Source: Rhodococcus antarcticus | Lineage (GTDB): Bacteria; Actinomycetota; Actinomycetes; Mycobacteriales; Mycobacteriaceae | NCBI RefSeq assembly: GCF_026153295.1 | Contig: NZ_CP110615.1 | Span: forward strand, 2,604,001 to 2,668,000 | DNA length: 64,000 nucleotides | Direction of reading: 5' to 3' | Shown: piece by piece, positions 19,533-26,592 of the stretch | Layout of the letters: each line of letters opens with the position of its first letter | How positions within the stretch are numbered: the stretch's first letter is position 1 | Notes under the pieces: model-generated | Told to the model about the DNA's origin: nothing | Database searches by the model: none | Seen by the model: the letters and a program-made list of their open reading frames with translations, nothing else | Position numbers and translations under genes: made by a program

Positions 19533-20285
19533 TCACCGGGTGGTCGTGCGGCCCCGGACGCGGCCGTGTGCGCGCACCGCGCCGAGCCGCTCGGCGCGCA
19601 GCCGCGTCACCGACTCCACCTCCAGCGGCTCGAGCGCCTCACCCACCGCGGACTCCAGGAGCCAGTCCGCCAGCGCCGGGTTGCGGGCCAGCACGGGCCC
19701 GTGCAGGTAGGTGGCCACGATGCTGCCCTGCACGGCACCCTCCACCGGCTCGCCCGCCCCGTTGCCCACGCCGCTGAGCACGGTCGCCAGCGGGCGGGCG
19801 GCCGATCCCAGGACGCTGGACCCGCGGTGGTTCTCGAAGCCCGACAGCAGGTCCGCGCTCCAGCCGCCCACCGGCCGGCCGGTGACCTCGCCGATCGCCC
19901 GCGCCGCGCGCGGTGCGGTGGTCAGGTCGAGCAGCCCCAGGCCCGCGTGGTCCTGCCCGGTGTGGGTGCGCACCTCGTGGCCGAGGATCTGCAGCCCCGC
20001 GCACACCGCCAGCACCGGGCGCCCCGCGGCCACGGCTCGCCGCAGCCCCCGGTCACCGGCGAGCATGTCCGCAGCGGTCCGGCCGGCCCCGTCCTCGGCC
20101 CCCCCGAGCACGTAGACGTCGCAGTGCTCCGGCACCGGCTCACCCACCTCCACGGCCACCAGCCGGGCGCGCAGGCCCCGCCACTGCAGGCGGCGCTGCA
20201 GCACGAGGGCGTTGCCGGCGTCGCCGTAGGTCCCCAGCAGCGACGGGTAGACCACCGCCACCGTCAGCTCCCGGTCACCGCGCAC
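19533..20285 (-). CDS. gatD: Lipid II isoglutaminyl synthase, glutaminase subunit GatD
   Basis: Class I glutamine amidotransferase that hydrolyses glutamine and hands ammonia to MurT for amidation of D-Glu in the peptidoglycan stem peptide. The 250 residues have the catalytic cysteine in VLAVCAGLQILG (C95) and histidine in ATYLHGPVLARNP (H195), and the N-terminal VVYPSLLGTYGDAGNALVL typical of CobQ/GatD proteins. The GTG start overlaps the 3' end of murT by 11 nt, so the subunits are coupled. Terminal residues (RVRGRTTTR) are basic. Confidence 0.92.
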   Translation of the reverse strand: MRGDRELTVAVVYPSLLGTYGDAGNALVLQRRLQWRGLRARLVAVEVGEPVPEHCDVYVLGGAEDGAGRTAADMLAGDRGLRRAVAAGRPVLAVCAGLQILGHEVRTHTGQDHAGLGLLDLTTAPRAARAIGEVTGRPVGGWSADLLSGFENHRGSSVLGSAARPLATVLSGVGNGAGEPVEGAVQGSIVATYLHGPVLARNPALADWLLESAVGEALEPLEVESVTRLRAERLGAVRAHGRVRGRTTTR

Positions 20286-21561
20286 GGTCGAGGCCCCGCA
20301 CCAGGTCCCGGAAGGCGGTGTAGTTGGCCAGCACGTCCACCGTGGGCTCGGTCAGACCCGCCAGCGCGGCCCACGGGTCGTGGACCACCCGGTGCGGGAC
20401 CCCGGCGTGACCCAGGCGCACGGCCACGTCGCTGGCCCGCTCGCCCGCCACGGTGACCCGCCGGCCGGCCAGCTGCTCGAAGGGCACGTCCCAGACCCAG
20501 GACAGGTCGCGTCCGTCGGCCTCGCGGCCGTTGACCACGAGGACGAGCTCGGAGGTCCCGCCCGCGAGCACCCCGAGCATCTCCGTCGCCCCCGCCGGGT
20601 TCTTGACCAGCAGCAGCCGCACGTCGTGACCCCGGTGCCGCACCTGGCGGTAGCGGCCGGAGACCTGCACCACCGCGGCCACCGCGGTGGTGGACCGGCC
20701 CAGGGACACCCCGAACGCGTCCGCGACCGCGAGCGCCACGGTGGCGTTCGCCCGGTTGAACAGCCCCGGCAGTGCCACCACCAGCGGACCGTGAGCACCA
20801 CCGGGACCGGTGAAGCCGCTCTCGTCGAAGCGCCAGTCCGGCACCGGCCGGCGCAACCCACAGCCGCACCACCAGTCTCCGTCCGACCTGGTGAGCACCT
20901 GGGCGCACCGGGGGCAGACCACCGTGTCGTGCTCCCAGGAGCTGCCCGTGGCCACCCACACCACCCGGGCTCCGTCGGGCACGGCGGCCACCACGGCCGG
21001 GTCGTCGGGGTTGGCCACCACCAGGCAGCCCGGCCGGCGGACGAGGGCGGTGCGCAGGGTCGTGATCAGGTGCGCCACCTCCCCCACCCGGTCGAGCTGG
21101 TCACGGGTGAGGTTGAGCAGGACCAGGACGGCGGGGTCGACGGAGTCCAGCACCTGCGGCACGTGCAGCTCGTCGACCTCCAGGACCGCGTGCGGGGCCT
21201 GGCGGTCCCGGGTCAGCGCCGCCACCAGGCCGTCCAGCATGTTCGAGCCACCGGTGTTGGACGCCACCCGGCCCGCCGTACCGAGGGCAGCCGCGATCAG
21301 CGCCGCCGTCGTCGTCTTGCCGTTGGTCCCCGTCACGACGACGACCCCGCGGCCCGCGGTCAGCCTCGTCAGCAGGTGCGGGTCCAGCGCGAGCGACACC
21401 CTGCCCCCGATGATGGACCCGGCGCCCATGCCACTGGCCCGGGACACCGCCGCGGTCAGGTTCCCGGCCGCCACCGCAGCCCGGGCCCGCAGACCCAGGG
21501 GCAGCGGTCGTGCGGGGTCGACCCCGCTGCTTCCGGCGTCCACGAGCGTGTCCACCACCAC
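20275..21561 (-). CDS. murT: Lipid II isoglutaminyl synthase, ligase subunit MurT
   Basis: Mur-ligase-like ATPase that, with GatD, converts D-glutamate to D-isoglutamine in lipid II at the membrane. Amidation is needed for cross-linking and lysozyme resistance. The 428 residues carry the P-loop TGTNGKTTT (about 77-85), NLTRDQLDRVGEV, the Cys4 zinc ribbon characteristic of MurT (CPRC..WWCGCGL), and a C-terminal DUF1727 domain (LVKNPAGATEML, ANYTAFRDL). Three consecutive GTG codons follow GGGAGGG; the first is used here. A 19-bp direct-repeat motif lies 47 bp upstream of the start, shared with the nearby response-regulator locus. Confidence 0.93.
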   Translation of the reverse strand: MVVDTLVDAGSSGVDPARPLPLGLRARAAVAAGNLTAAVSRASGMGAGSIIGGRVSLALDPHLLTRLTAGRGVVVVTGTNGKTTTAALIAAALGTAGRVASNTGGSNMLDGLVAALTRDRQAPHAVLEVDELHVPQVLDSVDPAVLVLLNLTRDQLDRVGEVAHLITTLRTALVRRPGCLVVANPDDPAVVAAVPDGARVVWVATGSSWEHDTVVCPRCAQVLTRSDGDWWCGCGLRRPVPDWRFDESGFTGPGGAHGPLVVALPGLFNRANATVALAVADAFGVSLGRSTTAVAAVVQVSGRYRQVRHRGHDVRLLLVKNPAGATEMLGVLAGGTSELVLVVNGREADGRDLSWVWDVPFEQLAGRRVTVAGERASDVAVRLGHAGVPHRVVHDPWAALAGLTEPTVDVLANYTAFRDLVRGLDRAR

Positions 21562-21970
21562 TTTCCCTCCCCGGTCTGTCGCGTTCTGAGCATACGGTGG
21601 CCCCACCCTGCTGTGAGGGCGCTGAGGCGCGCGCGGATGAGACGCGGGGCACACGGACCCGGCGCGGGGAACGGGCACCGGACGGTGACCCGCGGGGCTC
21701 CCGCGGAGGACCGCGTCACCCTCGCGCCGGTGGGCGCACGGCAGCGGGCGGTCCGCCGGGGCGGGATGCGCGAGCCGGACGGCGCCCGCTCCCAGGGCAG
21801 CGTGGCAGGGCGGGGCGGGGCCCCCGCTGAGGACGGCGCCGGGACCGATCGACGGCGGAGCCCGGGCCACAGCCCTGCCGGCGGGTCTCAGCGACCGCAC
21901 AGGAGGCGGGCGGCATCGTCGCTCCCACGGCCGCGGATCCCGACCCGCGACCCGCGAGAAGGAGTCCTTC
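21562..21970. other. Divergent intergenic region between murT and the histidine kinase gene
   Basis: About 409 bp. It holds the start signals of murT at the left, a 19-bp regulator-like site at 21608-21626, and the kinase ribosome binding site at the right (AAGGAG, 21959-21964). No further gene is convincing: open frames through it have no family features and no ribosome binding sites. Confidence 0.5.
21608..21626 (-). promoter_or_regulatory. Candidate response-regulator site A (8-3-8 direct repeat)
   Basis: On the minus strand it reads CTCAGCGC-CCT-CACAGCAG, two 8-bp half-sites with a 3-bp gap, hence 11-bp period as bound by OmpR-family regulators. It lies 47 bp upstream of murT. Sites B (24057-24075) and C (24150-24168) share the pattern. 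Confidence 0.45.
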
Positions 21971-23368
21971 GTGACGATCAGGCTCCACCCGGCGACGTGG
22001 GGAGTCCGCGTGCGGTCCACGATGGCCGCGGTCGTCGTGGTCACCGTCGCGTTCGCGGTGGCGTCGCTGGCCCTGCTCTGGGTCCTGCGGGCCTCCTTGG
22101 AGTCCTCCACCGACGCCGCCTCGCAGTCCCGTGCCGCCGACATCGTGGCGCAGCTGCGCACCGACGCCCCGGCCGAGCTCGACCGGACGCTGCTCGCCAC
22201 CACCGGGCGCACCTCGGTCGTCCAGGTCCTCGACGCCGGCGGGGCGGTGCTGGTCGCGTCGGAGGGCGCCCCGTCCGAGGCGCTCGCACCGGCGCTGCCC
22301 ACCGGTGCCACCACCAGGGTCACGGAGGTCCGGGGCGCCCGCGAGAGCGCGGACTACCGCGTGGTCACCGAGGCCGCGGCCGGCCCCACCGGGACGTTCA
22401 CGGTGGTGGTCGCCGCCGAGCAGGACCCCGTCTCCGAGACGCTGAGCACCGTGGCGGCGCTGCTCGCGCTCGGCGTGCCGGTCGTCGTCGTGGTCGTCGG
22501 TGCGGCGACGTACCTGCTGGTGGGCCGCTCGCTGCGCCCGGTCGAGCGGATGCGGGGCACCGTCAGCGCGATCACCACCGCCGACCTGTCCGACCGGCTC
22601 GCGGTGCCCGCCACCCACGACGAGATCGCGCGCCTGGCCGTCACCCTGAACTCGATGCTGGGCCGGATCGAGGACGGGCACACCGCGCAGCGGCGCTTCG
22701 TCGGCGACGCCTCCCACGAGCTGCGCAGCCCGCTGTCCACCCTCACCGCGGCGCTCGAGCTCGGTGCCGAGCGGCCGGGCTTCCTCGACGTCGAGCTGGT
22801 GCGTGACCGGCTGCTGCCGGAGGCCCAGCGGATGCAGCACCTCGTCGACGACCTGTTGCTGCTGGCCAGGGCCGACGAGCGGGGGCTGGCCCTGCGGGTG
22901 GTCGACGTCGACCTGGACGACATCCTCGACGCCGAGGTGATCCGGGTGCGCGCGGGTACGACGATCGGCGCGGTGTCGCGCGTGCACCCCACCCAGGTCC
23001 GGGGTGACGCGGTCCAGCTGGTCCGCACGGTGCGCAACCTCGTCGACAACGCGGTGCGGCACGCCGTGCGCACGATCGTCCTGGGATGCACGACCGACGG
23101 CGCCCACGCCGTCATCACCGTCTCCGACGACGGCCCCGGGATCCCCGCCGTGGACCGCACGCGGGTCCTGGAACGGTTCGTCCGCCTCGACACCGACCGG
23201 GCCCGGTCCGCGGGCGGCTCAGGTCTGGGTCTGGCCATCGTCGCGGAGATCGTCGCCGCGCACGGCGGCACCGTCGTGGTCGGGGAGTCCGACGACGGCG
23301 GGGCACGGGTGACCGTGCGACTGCCCCTGGCCGGTCCCGCTCATCCGCCCGTCGCGGAGAAGCGGTAG
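21971..23368 (+). CDS. Sensor histidine kinase
   Basis: Membrane-bound two-component kinase, 465 residues. Order: TM1 (about 19-41), extracytoplasmic sensor (about 42-155), TM2 (about 157-180), HAMP linker, dimerisation domain with phospho-acceptor H249 in GDASHELRSPL, and HATPase domain with N-box LVDNAVRHA, G1 DDGPGIP and G2 GSGLGLAI. Note the S in ELRSPL where most have T. The GTG start has AAGGAG 7 nt upstream. Its likely partner regulator is encoded on the opposite strand, and the two 3' ends overlap by 28 nt. The stimulus is unknown. Confidence 0.9.
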   Translation: MTIRLHPATWGVRVRSTMAAVVVVTVAFAVASLALLWVLRASLESSTDAASQSRAADIVAQLRTDAPAELDRTLLATTGRTSVVQVLDAGGAVLVASEGAPSEALAPALPTGATTRVTEVRGARESADYRVVTEAAAGPTGTFTVVVAAEQDPVSETLSTVAALLALGVPVVVVVVGAATYLLVGRSLRPVERMRGTVSAITTADLSDRLAVPATHDEIARLAVTLNSMLGRIEDGHTAQRRFVGDASHELRSPLSTLTAALELGAERPGFLDVELVRDRLLPEAQRMQHLVDDLLLLARADERGLALRVVDVDLDDILDAEVIRVRAGTTIGAVSRVHPTQVRGDAVQLVRTVRNLVDNAVRHAVRTIVLGCTTDGAHAVITVSDDGPGIPAVDRTRVLERFVRLDTDRARSAGGSGLGLAIVAEIVAAHGGTVVVGESDDGGARVTVRLPLAGPAHPPVAEKR

Positions 23369-24018
23369 CCCACCCCGCGCACCGTCTCGATCGAGGTGGT
23401 GCCGAACGGTGCGTCGATCTTGCGGCGGAGGTACCCCACGTACACCTCGACCACGTTGTCGTCGCCCTCGTAGTGCTCGTCCCACACGCCGCGCAGGATC
23501 TCGGCCTTGGTCACGACCAGCCCCTTCTGGCGCAGCAGGAACTCCAGCACGCCGTACTCGCGCGGGGTCAGCGAGAGCTCCACGTCACCGCGGGTGACGC
23601 AGCGGCGCAACGGGTCCATGCTCAGCGATCCGGCGGTGAGGATCACCGGTCGTGCCGGTGCCCCCCGGCGCTGCAGGGCGCGCAGCCGCGCCACCAGGAC
23701 CGGGAAGCTGACCGGCTTCGTGAGGTAGTCGTCGGCCCCGAGGTCGAAGGCGTCGGTCTGGTCGTAGTCGCCGTCCTTGGCGGTCAGCATCAGCACCGGG
23801 GTCCACACCTCGCGCACGCGCAGGTTCTTGAGCACGTCGTAGCCGTTCATCAGCGGCAGCATGATGTCCAGCACGATGACGTCGAAGGCGCGCTCGGTTC
23901 CCCGCCACAGGCCCTCGGCGCCGTCGACGGCAACCTCCACCACGAAGCCCTCCGCGACCAGCCCGCGCCGCAGGGTCTCCGCGAGGTGTTGCTCGTCCTC
24001 CACCAGCAGCACTCTCAT
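23341..24018 (-). CDS. OmpR-family response regulator
   Basis: A 225-residue regulator: receiver domain with acidic pocket VEDE, phospho-acceptor D51 in VIVLDIMLP, and conserved K in TKPVSF, followed by a winged-helix DNA-binding domain (LTPREYGVLEFLL..VYVGYLRRKID..GVGYRF). It presumably receives phosphate from the kinase encoded convergently. The ATG has GAGGAGG about 5 nt upstream. A candidate autoregulatory direct repeat (site B) lies 39 bp upstream of its start, with site C between it and the divergent DUF1707 gene. Confidence 0.92.
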   Translation of the reverse strand: MRVLLVEDEQHLAETLRRGLVAEGFVVEVAVDGAEGLWRGTERAFDVIVLDIMLPLMNGYDVLKNLRVREVWTPVLMLTAKDGDYDQTDAFDLGADDYLTKPVSFPVLVARLRALQRRGAPARPVILTAGSLSMDPLRRCVTRGDVELSLTPREYGVLEFLLRQKGLVVTKAEILRGVWDEHYEGDDNVVEVYVGYLRRKIDAPFGTTSIETVRGVGYRFSATGG

Positions 24019-24056
24019 GGCACCTCCTCGTTGGTGGGGACCAGCCTGCTCAGCTC

Positions 24057-24075
24057 TCGCTGTGAGCCCGCTGAA
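24057..24075 (-). promoter_or_regulatory. Candidate response-regulator site B (8-3-8 direct repeat)
   Basis: Minus-strand reading TTCAGCGG-GCT-CACAGCGA, 39 bp upstream of the response-regulator start. It matches sites A and C in half-site sequence (YTCAGCGN / CWCAGCNN) and in the 11-bp period. Confidence 0.45.
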
Positions 24076-24149
24076 CCCGGACGCTCGCGCGCCCCGGTGA
24101 GGAACCCGGGCACCACGGTGGTGGGGCGACCGGCGCCACCCACCGGGTC

Positions 24150-24168
24150 CTCAGCGGAGGCTCAGCGG
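24150..24168 (+). promoter_or_regulatory. Candidate response-regulator site C (8-3-8 direct repeat)
   Basis: CTCAGCGG-AGG-CTCAGCGG, the most perfect of the three copies, with identical half-sites. It ends 53 bp before the ATG of the DUF1707 gene, a typical activator position. Confidence 0.5.
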
Positions 24169-24221
24169 GGTCGGCCCACGCTCGTGCGCAGCCCGACCCG
24201 TGCTCGACGAGAGGACCCGCC

Positions 24222-24668
24222 ATGTCGTCCACCACCCCCACCGTCACGCCCCCGGTGCTCGACGAGCCCGCGGTGCGGGCCTCCGACGCGGACCGCCACC
24301 GGGTCGAGCGGATCCTGCAGGAGGCGCTCGGCGCCGGGATGCTCACCCTCGAGGAGGTCGAGGAGCGCCTCGCCGGGGCACACGCCGCCCGCTTCCGGCA
24401 CGACCTGCCGCCGCTGGTCCGGGACCTGCCCGTGGACGAGCTCGCGCCCGGCGACCCTTCGGTGGCGGGGTGGCTCCCGCGGCTGCTCGCGCTGGTGGTG
24501 CACGTGCTCGGCGCGGTCCGAGCCGCGGTGCTCACCGCCACGGTCCGCCAGCGGGTGCTCGGTGGGCTGGTCGTCCTCGCTGCGGTCGTCGTCGCGGTCG
24601 TGGCGCTGTCCGCCGGGCTGGAGATGGCCTTCTCCCCCGAGGACGGCGAGCACCTGACGGGGGGCTGA
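24222..24668 (+). CDS. DUF1707 (SHOCT-like) membrane protein
   Basis: A 148-residue protein. The N-terminal DUF1707 domain (about residues 18-70: VRASDADRHRVERILQEALGAGMLTLEEVEERLAGAHAARFRHDLPPLVRDLP) is followed by two hydrophobic segments (about 84-100 and 111-131). Such proteins are commonly encoded beside two-component systems or serine kinases and are thought to take part in envelope stress; no activity is established. The ATG has GAGAGGA 8 nt upstream. It is divergent from the response regulator, with regulator-like site C in its promoter. Confidence 0.85.
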   Translation: MSSTTPTVTPPVLDEPAVRASDADRHRVERILQEALGAGMLTLEEVEERLAGAHAARFRHDLPPLVRDLPVDELAPGDPSVAGWLPRLLALVVHVLGAVRAAVLTATVRQRVLGGLVVLAAVVVAVVALSAGLEMAFSPEDGEHLTGG

Positions 24669-24759
24669 ACCGGCACGGACCCCTGCCGTCGGCGCGGCCG
24701 GGGCGGTGCGTGCGGCCCGAGCGCACCGGTGCGCGCCTGCAGGCCGGCCCGGCAGCGCG

Positions 24760-24765
24760 CACCAT
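24760..24765 (+). promoter_or_regulatory. Predicted -10 hexamer, leaderless oxygenase mRNA
   Basis: CACCAT lies 6 nt before the GTG at 24772. There is no ribosome binding site in the gap, so a leaderless transcript is likely. Inferred. Confidence 0.35.
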
Positions 24766-24771
24766 GGTCGG

Positions 24772-25701
24772 GTGATCCCCGCGCTGACCGCCATCCCCGA
24801 GCAGGCCCGGTCGGCCTTCCGCGCCCGGGTCTCCGGCGATCCCACCGGTGCGCCGGACTGGGTGCGCGACATCGCCCTGGTCGGCGGGGGCGAGGGGTGG
24901 TTCGACCCGGACGGCGTGGTCTGGCGGGTGCACGGGGACCTCTCGACCCTGGTGGGCGGGGTGGCCGCGCTCACCGGCCAGGCCGCGCACCCGCTGGCCG
25001 TGCTCGGCGTCCAGCGGCACTCCGCCTACCGCGAGGACCCCTGGGCACGGCTCGCCGGCACCGCACGCTGGCTCGTGGTGAGCACCTTCGGCTCCGCCGA
25101 GCTCGCCGAGCGGGAGTCCGCCCGGGTGCGGGGCCTGCACCGCAAGGTCAGGGGCACCCACCCGGACGGGCGCGCCTACGCCGCGGGCGACCCCGAGCTG
25201 CTGCGCTGGGTGCACCTGGCCTTCACCGACGCCTTCCTCGCCGCGCAGCTCGCCGTGGGCCGGGACATGGCCCGCTTCGGCCCCCGGTGGCCGGACGCCT
25301 ACGTGGCGGACTGGGCCCGCAGCGCCCGGGCGCTCGGCGCGACCGACCTGCCCACCAGCCAGGCCGAGCTGGCCGAGGCGATCGCCGCCTGCGCCCCCGT
25401 GCTGGAGCCGGTGCCCGACGAGCTGCGCGCGTTCCTGTCCGCGCCACCCGGGCTGAGCCGGCCCGAGGCTCTGTTCTACGACGGGCTCGCCGGCGGGGCA
25501 GCGCTGCTGGTCTCCCCGACCATCGCCCCGCTGGCCGACGTCCGCGGCCGCGGCGGTCACGGGGTGCGCGAGCGCGCCCGGCTCGGGCTCACCCGCACCC
25601 AGCTCCGGGTGTTCCAGGTGGCCCTCGGTCCCCGCAGCCCGTCCGAGGACGCGGCGCGGTGGCGCCTGGGGCGGGGCCCGGCGCCGAGCTGGGTGGCCTG
25701 A
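24772..25701 (+). CDS. Oxygenase MpaB / DUF2236 family protein
   Basis: A 309-residue member of the DUF2236 family (mycophenolic-acid synthesis protein B; latex-clearing protein Lcp belongs to the same superfamily), expected to bind heme. Family blocks are VHGDLSTLVGGVAALTGQAAHPLAVLGVQRHSAYREDPWARLAGTARWLV, RVRGLHRKVRGTHPDGRAYAAGDPELLRWVHLAFTDAFLAA and RWPDAYVADWARSARALG. Candidate heme ligands are histidines in those blocks. The substrate is unknown. It stands alone between the two two-component loci; the GTG start follows a CACCAT hexamer by 6 nt. Confidence 0.85.
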   Translation: MIPALTAIPEQARSAFRARVSGDPTGAPDWVRDIALVGGGEGWFDPDGVVWRVHGDLSTLVGGVAALTGQAAHPLAVLGVQRHSAYREDPWARLAGTARWLVVSTFGSAELAERESARVRGLHRKVRGTHPDGRAYAAGDPELLRWVHLAFTDAFLAAQLAVGRDMARFGPRWPDAYVADWARSARALGATDLPTSQAELAEAIAACAPVLEPVPDELRAFLSAPPGLSRPEALFYDGLAGGAALLVSPTIAPLADVRGRGGHGVRERARLGLTRTQLRVFQVALGPRSPSEDAARWRLGRGPAPSWVA

Positions 25702-25719
25702 CAGCAGGCGCACAGGGGG

Positions 25720-25847
25720 GTCCCAGCCTCGTCCCAGACCGCGGGACCACGGTCGCGTCATGACCTCGCCGGCGACCGCCCACCGGCTCGACCCGAGCCT
25801 GTGACCCGCACCCTGCGGCGCACAGCCCGTTCCCAGGAAACCCCCAG
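25720..25847 (+). promoter_or_regulatory. Two pairs of 11-bp-spaced CCCAG direct repeats upstream of trcR
   Basis: GTCCCAG occurs at 25720-25726 and 25731-25737, and TTCCCAG / CCCCCAG at 25830-25836 and 25841-25847. Each pair has 11-bp spacing, the period of OmpR-family binding sites. They flank the promoter region of the TrcR-like gene and could be autoregulatory. Confidence 0.35.
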
Positions 25848-25868
25848 CCACGGCACAGAGGTCGGTGG

Positions 25869-25874
25869 CACCAT
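25869..25874 (+). promoter_or_regulatory. Predicted -10 hexamer, leaderless trcR mRNA
   Basis: CACCAT 7 nt before the GTG at 25882, no ribosome binding site. Same layout as the GH13 gene at 13487. Confidence 0.35.
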
Positions 25875-25881
25875 CGTCGGC

Positions 25882-26592
25882 GTGACCGCAGCGACCGCTC
25901 CCGAGGCCCGCGTGCTCGTGGTGGACGACGAGCCCAACATCGTCGAGCTGCTCTCGACCAGCCTGCGCTTCGTCGGCTTCGACGTGGCCACCGCGGCGGA
26001 CGGGGTGCAGGCCCTGGACGTGGCGCGCAGCTTCCGCCCCGACCTGCTCGTGCTCGACGTGATGATGCCGGGCATGGACGGGTTCGGGCTGCTGCGGCGG
26101 CTGCGCGACGACGGGGTGCGCTCACCGGTGCTGTTCCTCACCGCCCGCGACTCGGTGCAGGACAAGATCACCGGGCTGACCCTCGGCGCCGACGACTACG
26201 TGACCAAGCCGTTCAGCCTCGAGGAGGTGGTGGCGCGGATCCGGTCGGTGCTGCGCCGCAGCGGAGCCCTGCACGAGCTGCCCAGCTCCTCCCGGATGAC
26301 CTTCGCCGACATCGAGCTCGACGACGACACCCACGAGGCGTGGAAGGCCGGCGAGCCGGTCAGCCTCTCGCCCACCGAGTTCACCCTGCTCCGCTACCTC
26401 ATGGTCAACGCCGGCACGGTGCTCTCCAAGCCGCGCATCCTCGACCACGTGTGGAACTACGACTTCGGTGGCGAGGTCAACGTCGTCGAGAGCTACGTCT
26501 CCTACCTGCGCCGCAAGATCGACACGACCGAGCCCCGCCTGCTGCACACCCTGCGCGGCGTGGGGTACGTGCTGCGCCTGCCCCGGACGTGA
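25882..26592 (+). CDS. trcR: OmpR-family response regulator, TrcR-like
   Basis: A 236-residue response regulator. The receiver starts VLVVDDEPNIVELLSTSLRF with phospho-acceptor D59 in LLVLDVMMPGMDGFG, then LFLTARDSVQDKITGLTLGADDYVTKPFSLEEVVARI, which closely recalls mycobacterial TrcR. The winged helix follows (LSPTEFTLLRYLM..NVVESYVSYLRRKID..GVGYVLRL). The GTG start is taken because an upstream in-frame GTG at 25801 would add a stretch unlike any regulator. It overlaps the kinase gene by 4 nt, so both form one operon. TrcR of M. tuberculosis autoregulates; direct repeats upstream would fit. Confidence 0.85.
   Translation: MTAATAPEARVLVVDDEPNIVELLSTSLRFVGFDVATAADGVQALDVARSFRPDLLVLDVMMPGMDGFGLLRRLRDDGVRSPVLFLTARDSVQDKITGLTLGADDYVTKPFSLEEVVARIRSVLRRSGALHELPSSSRMTFADIELDDDTHEAWKAGEPVSLSPTEFTLLRYLMVNAGTVLSKPRILDHVWNYDFGGEVNVVESYVSYLRRKIDTTEPRLLHTLRGVGYVLRLPRT

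Noticed and set aside
19533-21561. Cobyric acid synthase and folylpolyglutamate/Mur ligase annotation for the gatD-murT pair
   Set aside because: The Cys4 zinc ribbon and DUF1727 domain of the ligase and the short CobQ-like glutaminase beside it identify the lipid II amidation complex.
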